From assembly GCF_021266465.1 (NCBI RefSeq), contig NZ_CP089848.1, positions 2,604,001-2,668,000 of the forward strand: a stretch of DNA of 64,000 bases, given 5' to 3'. Source of the DNA: Paralcaligenes sp. KSB-10. GTDB lineage: Bacteria > Pseudomonadota > Gammaproteobacteria > Burkholderiales > Burkholderiaceae_B. Of the stretch, positions 59,190 to 64,000 are shown piece after piece. A program made the position numbers and the translations under genes. The notes under the pieces were generated by a model. That model was not told where the DNA came from and made no database searches. It saw nothing but the letters and a program-made list of their open reading frames with translations. Position 1 is the stretch's first letter, and the number at the start of each line of letters is the position of its first letter.

Positions 59190-60268
59190 TGCCCGCCAAC
59201 ATCCAGCCCGCGATCGGGCGCTTTGCCGAAACGATAGTCCAATGGCAAAAACAGGCCGGACGTCACGATTTGCCCTGGCAGGGAACCTCCGATCCCTACA
59301 AAATATGGCTGTCCGAGATCATGCTGCAGCAAACCCAGGTCAGTACGGTCATTGCCTACTACCAGCGGTTTCTGGAGCGCTTCCCCACCCTGCAGGCACT
59401 GGCCGGGGCGACACAGGATGAGGTCATGCCTTACTGGGCGGGCCTGGGCTATTACGCCCGCGCCCGCAACCTGCACCGCTGCGCCCAGGTGCTGTGCGAA
59501 AAGTGGGGGGGCAAATTCCCCCGGCAAGTCAGTGAAATCGTGCAACTGCCGGGCATAGGGCGCTCGACCGCGGCGGCCATCGCCGCCTTTGCCTATGGTG
59601 AACGCCAGCCCATCATGGACGGCAACGTCAAACGCGTATTTACCCGTTACTTTGGAATAATCGGCAATCCGGCCGTCCGGGCAATCGAACAAGAGCTGTG
59701 GCAGACCGCCGATGCGGCGATCGATGCGGCACCGCCCGAACTGGACATGGCGGCCTACACGCAAGGCCTGATGGATCTCGGCTCAAGCTGCTGCACGCGC
59801 ACGCGGCCCGCCTGCGGCCTGTGCCCGCTCGGCAGCCATTGCTATGCGCGCATCGAATCCATGCAGCGCGAATTACCTACCCCTAAAACCAGGAAAACCG
59901 GCGCCGAGCGCCAATGCAAGATGCTGATCCTGGAACACCAGGGCAAGATTCTGCTCGAACAGCGGCCTTCGCCCGGCATATGGGGAGGTTTGCGCAGCCT
60001 GCCGCAATACGACGACCTGGAGAGTCTGCAGGGAGCCTGCCTGAACTGGGGGCTGGACCCTGCGCAAGCCCGGAAAATAGCGGCGCTGCTGCACACGTTT
60101 TCACACTTCAGGCTGCACATCGAGCCCTGGTATTTGCGCAGCCCGGCCCAGTTCGTCGCCGAAACGAGACCGCAACAGGCCTGGGTCGCCATCGAAGATC
60201 TGCCCGCGGCCGCCCTGCCCGCTCCCGTCAGGAAGCTCTTGTGCGGCCTGTTCCCCGGCCCGGGGTGA
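59189..60268 (+). CDS. mutY: A/G-specific adenine glycosylase
   Basis: A 359-residue DNA repair enzyme that removes A opposite 8-oxoG. The helix-hairpin-helix is LPGIGRSTAAAIAAFAYG, with the catalytic Asp in MDGNVKRV and the Glu in EIMLQQTQV. The iron-sulfur motif is CTRTRPACGLCPLGSHC (C-X6-C-X2-C-X5-C). The C-terminal NUDIX-like domain recognises 8-oxoG. It converges with rodA, with only three bases between the stops. Confidence 0.96.
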   Translation: MPANIQPAIGRFAETIVQWQKQAGRHDLPWQGTSDPYKIWLSEIMLQQTQVSTVIAYYQRFLERFPTLQALAGATQDEVMPYWAGLGYYARARNLHRCAQVLCEKWGGKFPRQVSEIVQLPGIGRSTAAAIAAFAYGERQPIMDGNVKRVFTRYFGIIGNPAVRAIEQELWQTADAAIDAAPPELDMAAYTQGLMDLGSSCCTRTRPACGLCPLGSHCYARIESMQRELPTPKTRKTGAERQCKMLILEHQGKILLEQRPSPGIWGGLRSLPQYDDLESLQGACLNWGLDPAQARKIAALLHTFSHFRLHIEPWYLRSPAQFVAETRPQQAWVAIEDLPAAALPAPVRKLLCGLFPGPG

Positions 60269-60271
60269 ACA

Positions 60272-61408
60272 CTACGGGCGTACCGGCCGATAACGGTTGA
60301 TGCTCATCAGGATTCCGCAGGCAATACCCAGGGTCAGCAAGGCCGTCCCGCCATAGCTCATGAACGGCAGAGGCACACCCACCACCGGCAAAATACCCGT
60401 GACCATGCCGATGTTTACAAACACGTAAACAAAAAACATCATGGACATGGAACCGGCCATAAGACGGCCGAACTGCGTGTGTGCCTTGATGGCAATCGAT
60501 AAGCCGCGTATGACGATCAGGGCGTAAAGCACCAGCAGCATAATGCCGCCATACAGTCCGAACTCTTCGGCATACACGGCGAAAATGAAATCGGTGGTTC
60601 GCTCCGGGATGAAGTCCAGATGCGACTGCGTGCCTTGCATATAGCCCTTGCCGTAGACGCCGCCCGAACCCACGGCAATCATCGACTGTATCGTATGGAA
60701 GCCCTTGCCCAGCGGATCGGAGCTGGGATCGAGCAAGGTGCACACTCGATGCTTCTGGTAGTCATGCAATACCACCCAGCTGACGTCCGGCTGGCATATC
60801 CGCGATTCGTAATACACCAGCGAGCCCAGCCCGATCGCACCCACCACCACCAGTGGGATCAGCAATTTGAACGACAGCCCGCCAAAATAGATCACGCAGA
60901 ATCCCGCGACAAATACCAGCAGCGCAGTGCCCAGATCGGGCTGTTTGGCGATCAACGCGAACGGAATCGCCAGCAACACAATCGCCACCAGAAAATCCAG
61001 GATGCGAAGTTTGCCCTGGTGCCGATGAAAATACCAGGCCAGCATCATGGGGACGGCAATCTTCATCATCTCCGACGGCTGAATCCGGCCAAATCCAAGA
61101 TTCAGCCAACGGGTCGCCCCTTTGCTGGTTTCTCCCGCAAACTCCACGCCCAGCAAAAGCACAATACCGACGATGTAAAAAGGCAGCGCCAGGCGCATCA
61201 GTTGCGGCGGCGGCACCAGGGCCACCGCCCACATGACGACAAACGCAATCATGAAATTGCGCAACTGGTCGGCAAAGCGCCAGTCGGTTCCCCCCACCGC
61301 CGACTGCATGACCGTCATGCCCAGCAGGGTCATCAGGATCAGCAGGGCCAGAAGTGGCCAGTCGAACGCGGTAAGCGCCCTGATGGCCCAATCGATAATG
61401 CGCTTCAT
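60272..61408 (-). CDS. rodA: Peptidoglycan glycosyltransferase RodA
   Basis: A 378-residue SEDS-family polymerase for rod-shape elongation. About ten hydrophobic helices are seen, with RWLNLGFGRIQPSEMMKIAVP near residue 100, DLGTALLVFVAG near 165 and GSGGVYGKGYMQGTQSHLDF near 240, all family marks. It overlaps mrdA by four bases and works with PBP2. mreD lies further upstream in the operon. Confidence 0.96.
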   Translation of the reverse strand: MKRIIDWAIRALTAFDWPLLALLILMTLLGMTVMQSAVGGTDWRFADQLRNFMIAFVVMWAVALVPPPQLMRLALPFYIVGIVLLLGVEFAGETSKGATRWLNLGFGRIQPSEMMKIAVPMMLAWYFHRHQGKLRILDFLVAIVLLAIPFALIAKQPDLGTALLVFVAGFCVIYFGGLSFKLLIPLVVVGAIGLGSLVYYESRICQPDVSWVVLHDYQKHRVCTLLDPSSDPLGKGFHTIQSMIAVGSGGVYGKGYMQGTQSHLDFIPERTTDFIFAVYAEEFGLYGGIMLLVLYALIVIRGLSIAIKAHTQFGRLMAGSMSMMFFVYVFVNIGMVTGILPVVGVPLPFMSYGGTALLTLGIACGILMSINRYRPVRP

Positions 61409-63540
61409 GGACGCTCCGTGGCGCGGGATTCTGTCAGTGTCAGGGCTCGCGCCGGGCCGCGAGTGGTATTGGGTGCGACAGGATCCTGCGGATCCTCCTC
61501 TTCGTCCGGAGGTTGATCCTCGGGCCGCACAACGGCATCGGGCGATTCTTCCGGAACGTCATCGGCAGCGCCTGCCGGCACATGAGGCGAAGTGTCGGCA
61601 TTGTCTGCGGCTGGAGGCGGCGCGATAGGGCCGCGCGCCGTGGGCAATGCATCGGTCAGCGACGCAGGCATGGTTACCTCGTTTTCATTTTCCTTGCGGT
61701 CGGGTGAAAGCCAGTAATCGAACACCTGGCGCGCAATCGGCGCCGCCACGGTTGCGCCCCAGCCGCCATTTTCAACAATCAATGCCAGCGCAATGCGCGG
61801 ATTGTCCGCCGGCGCATAGGCCATGAACAGAGCATGATCGCGCAAGCGTTCATCAACCGAACCGACATGGTATTTGGCACCCTTCAGGCTGTATACCTGT
61901 GCGGTGCCGGTTTTACCCGCGGCCTGATACTTGGCGCCCACGAATGCCCGGCGCGCCGTGCCGTATCGCACCACGTCGACCAGCGCATCCTTTACCACCT
62001 TGAGGTTCTCCGGCTTGAGCGGAATCGTGTAGGAAGGCTTGGTAACCGTGCGAACTGCCTTGCCGTTGAGAGGATTTTCCACCAGGCTGACCAAGTGCGG
62101 CTTCATGTATACACCATCATTGGCCAGCACTGCCGTGGCCTGGGCAAGCTGCAGCAAAGTAAATGCGTTATATCCCTGACCCACCGCGACCGAAACCGTT
62201 TCACCCGCGTACCAGCGCTGTTGCTCAGGTTTTTTATAGGCATGGCGCTTCCATTCCGTCGAGGGCAGCACTCCGCGCCGCTCGCCGTCCAGATCGATTC
62301 CAGTGATCTGGCCGAAGCCGAACTGCTTGGTGAAGTCGTGCAGCGCATTGACTCCAATTTCCGGGCCCAGCGAAAAAAAGTACGTATCGGACGAGACCAC
62401 CAGAGCTCGGTGCATATCCGTAGGCCCATAAACAGCGCCGGCGGCATTGCGGAATTTCTGCCCGCCGAACTCGAAATAACCCGGATCGGGAATGCGCTGA
62501 GTGGCCGTCCGCTTGCCCAATTCAAGCGCGGCCAACGCCACAAACGGCTTGTAAGTCGAACCGATGGGATACGTACCATACAGCGGACGATCGATGAGGG
62601 GATGGTCGGGCGATTCGTTCAGCTTGCGCCAGTTCTCGACATCGATGCCGTCTATGAACAGATTGGGGTCGAACGACGGGGCCGATACGAACGCCAGCAC
62701 ATCTCCGGTTTTGGGATCGATGGCAACCAGAGCGCCCCTTTTGCCTTCGAACAATTTTTCGGCTTCTTTCTGCAAACCTATATCGAGCGACAAAACCAGA
62801 TTGGAGCCAGGTACCGGATCGACGCGCCGCAAAGTACGCACTGGCCTGCCGGCCGCCGTCACCTCGACCTCTTCGAGGCCGGTGCGCCCATGCAGCGACT
62901 CTTCCCAGGTTTTCTCTATGCCTTTTTTACCGATCGCATTGGTGCCGCGATAATTGCCGGAACGCCCCTCTTCATCGAGAGTGGCCAGGTCCGCCTCCGA
63001 AATCCGTCCGACAAAACCCAGCACATGAGCAGCCGACTCGCCCTGTGGATATTCGCGCACCCAGCGCGCACGCAGCTCGACCCCCGGAAATTTATAGGCA
63101 TGCGCGGCAAACCAGGCGGCCTCGGTGTCATTCAGGTTATTGCGCAGCAGAACATGGGAGTAACGCCCAGTCTGGCTCAGCCGCTGCTTGAACCTTCGAC
63201 GATCGAGCGGGCTCAAATAAACCACTTGCTCCAGTGCATTGAGCATCTTGGTCATATTTCCGACGTGGGCGGGCGTCACCTCGAGGGTGTAGTCGCGATA
63301 GTTGCGCGCCAGCACCACGCCGTTGCGATCGACTATTTCGCCGCGGCGCGGCGGTATGGGCACCACGGCGATGCGATTCTGATCGGCGCGCGCCGCCAGG
63401 CCCTCGTAGCGGTCGACCTGCAGAAACCACAAGCGCCCCAAAAGCGCGCCGAAGCACAGCAGCGCAAAAACACCGGCCACCCATATACGCAAAACGATAC
63501 GCCGTTTTTGGTGGTGCGATGTTTTTTTGAACTCGAACAT
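61405..63540 (-). CDS. mrdA: Penicillin-binding protein 2 (transpeptidase)
   Basis: A 711-residue class B PBP for lateral wall synthesis. An N-terminal anchor (about residues 14-35) is followed by the dimerisation domain and the transpeptidase: catalytic serine in GSTYKPF near residue 330, SSDTY and KTGTAQV near 547. The last 80 residues are Pro/Asp/Glu-rich, longer than in E. coli PBP2 (633 residues). It is the middle gene of mreD-mrdA-rodA. Confidence 0.96.
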   Translation of the reverse strand: MFEFKKTSHHQKRRIVLRIWVAGVFALLCFGALLGRLWFLQVDRYEGLAARADQNRIAVVPIPPRRGEIVDRNGVVLARNYRDYTLEVTPAHVGNMTKMLNALEQVVYLSPLDRRRFKQRLSQTGRYSHVLLRNNLNDTEAAWFAAHAYKFPGVELRARWVREYPQGESAAHVLGFVGRISEADLATLDEEGRSGNYRGTNAIGKKGIEKTWEESLHGRTGLEEVEVTAAGRPVRTLRRVDPVPGSNLVLSLDIGLQKEAEKLFEGKRGALVAIDPKTGDVLAFVSAPSFDPNLFIDGIDVENWRKLNESPDHPLIDRPLYGTYPIGSTYKPFVALAALELGKRTATQRIPDPGYFEFGGQKFRNAAGAVYGPTDMHRALVVSSDTYFFSLGPEIGVNALHDFTKQFGFGQITGIDLDGERRGVLPSTEWKRHAYKKPEQQRWYAGETVSVAVGQGYNAFTLLQLAQATAVLANDGVYMKPHLVSLVENPLNGKAVRTVTKPSYTIPLKPENLKVVKDALVDVVRYGTARRAFVGAKYQAAGKTGTAQVYSLKGAKYHVGSVDERLRDHALFMAYAPADNPRIALALIVENGGWGATVAAPIARQVFDYWLSPDRKENENEVTMPASLTDALPTARGPIAPPPAADNADTSPHVPAGAADDVPEESPDAVVRPEDQPPDEEEDPQDPVAPNTTRGPARALTLTESRATERP

Positions 63541-63564
63541 AAAGTGATCTGTACGTGCGCCCGG

Positions 63565-64000
63565 CTATACCGAGCCTGAATCCGCGGCATCCAGGCGACG
63601 CTGCGGCATATGCAGCAACACGTCGACAATAGGCCAGAGCAGCACCGTCAACAATGCCGACCACAGCCACTGCCAGCCCGCCCACTGGCCCGCCAGCCAG
63701 GCATGCATCAACCGCGACACCGCTTCGGAAAATACAAACACCGGCAACAAATGTATGGCCTGTATGACTGCGCCAAAACGTTGCAGGCGGCGGGCCAATG
63801 CAATCGCGCCATAAGCCACCAGCGTATAAGTGAGGGCCTTTTCGCCCAGCAAGCCAGCATCGTGCACATCCATGAGCAGGCCAAATACGAACGCCGTCAG
63901 CATCGAGACGCGCTGCGGCTCGTTGAGACACCAGAAAGCGATCACCAGCAGCAGAATATCCGGGGACGGCTGCCACAGGCGCCAGGGCAAGAAGGAAATC
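63565..64000 (-). CDS. mreD: Rod shape-determining protein MreD (5' end beyond window)
   Basis: The 3' part of mreD, cut by the right edge of the window; about 145 codons are visible. It has PDILLLVIAFWCLNEPQRVS and GLLMDVHDAGLLGEKALTYT, typical of MreD, then three more hydrophobic helices. It is a small membrane protein of the elongasome. The gene lies 24 bases before mrdA, in the standard mreBCD-mrdA-rodA order. Confidence 0.92.
   Translation of the reverse strand, partial: ISFLPWRLWQPSPDILLLVIAFWCLNEPQRVSMLTAFVFGLLMDVHDAGLLGEKALTYTLVAYGAIALARRLQRFGAVIQAIHLLPVFVFSEAVSRLMHAWLAGQWAGWQWLWSALLTVLLWPIVDVLLHMPQRRLDAADSGSV

Noticed and set aside
61834-63579. A 581-codon plus-strand frame
   Set aside because: Antisense to mrdA, with no family resemblance.

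Overview
The window reads as a stretch of chromosome from a Betaproteobacterium of the order Burkholderiales, most likely family Alcaligenaceae (Bordetella / Pusillimonas-like). The evidence is an H1-type histone of the BpH1 kind ending in a WPFPTG motif, a DUF4148 protein, a Bug/TctC-type solute receptor, and typical local gene orders (mpl-yqiA-rnb-tonB-aroE-mtgA, accBC next to aroQ and prmA, rplU-rpmA-obgE-proB, ftsEX-mutY, mreD-mrdA-rodA). GC content is high. I see no rRNA, tRNA, insertion sequence, prophage or CRISPR. The genus is inferred, not proven.

Layout. 0-4.2 kb: an Lrp-type regulator divergent from a fused indolepyruvate:ferredoxin oxidoreductase. 4.2-9.3 kb: nrdA-nrdB behind a promoter with two NrdR boxes, then the H1-like histone. 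9.4-10.0 kb: YggT. 10.0-10.7 kb: a gene-free mosaic of long palindromes. 10.9-17.5 kb (minus strand): tlpA-like, aroQ, accB, accC, prmA, a zinc-ribbon/DUF3426 protein, a PfkB-family kinase and a glycine-zipper lipoprotein. 17.6-26.1 kb (plus): mpl, yqiA-like, an RNB ribonuclease, a TonB-like protein, aroE, mtgA, lptG and apaH. 26.1-28.0 kb (minus): plsC-like, ruvX, yqgE and a short rubredoxin gene. 28.2-31.0 kb (plus): thiD-like, thiE, hemL. 31.1-41.4 kb: a catabolic island flanked by inverted copies of a second palindromic element. 41.6-46.1 kb: argJ, rplU, rpmA, obgE, proB. 46.1-54 kb: a LysR regulator, a DUF4148 protein, an Lrp regulator with dadA, riboswitch-controlled thiC, an OmpA-like lipoprotein and a Bug receptor. 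53.8-54.4 kb: an inverted copy of the 10-kb mosaic. 54.4-57.5 kb: amino-acid ABC transporter genes without a binding protein. 57.6-64 kb: ftsE, ftsX, mutY, then rodA, mrdA and a truncated mreD on the minus strand.

The catabolic island (RidA, aryl-CoA ligase, acyl-CoA dehydrogenase, enoyl-CoA hydratase, SDR, flavin monooxygenase/old-yellow-enzyme fusion, M14-type hydrolase, MarR) best fits aerobic CoA-dependent breakdown of 2-aminobenzoate or a close relative such as salicylate. Three related AT-rich palindromes lie at its two control regions, one of them over a good sigma70 -10 box, which suggests MarR repression relieved by a pathway intermediate.

The least explained structure is the two families of repeated palindromic elements. 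A 0.65-kb mosaic occurs at 10.03-10.70 kb and again, inverted, at 53.77-54.40 kb. A separate 0.24-0.36-kb element occurs at 31.12-31.48 kb and, inverted, at 41.16-41.40 kb, exactly bracketing the catabolic island. Copies differ by swapped central hairpins, a 41-bp tandem duplication and loss of an internal palindrome. They could drive inversions of about 43 kb and 10 kb. All calls are made by reading the sequence; no database search was run.
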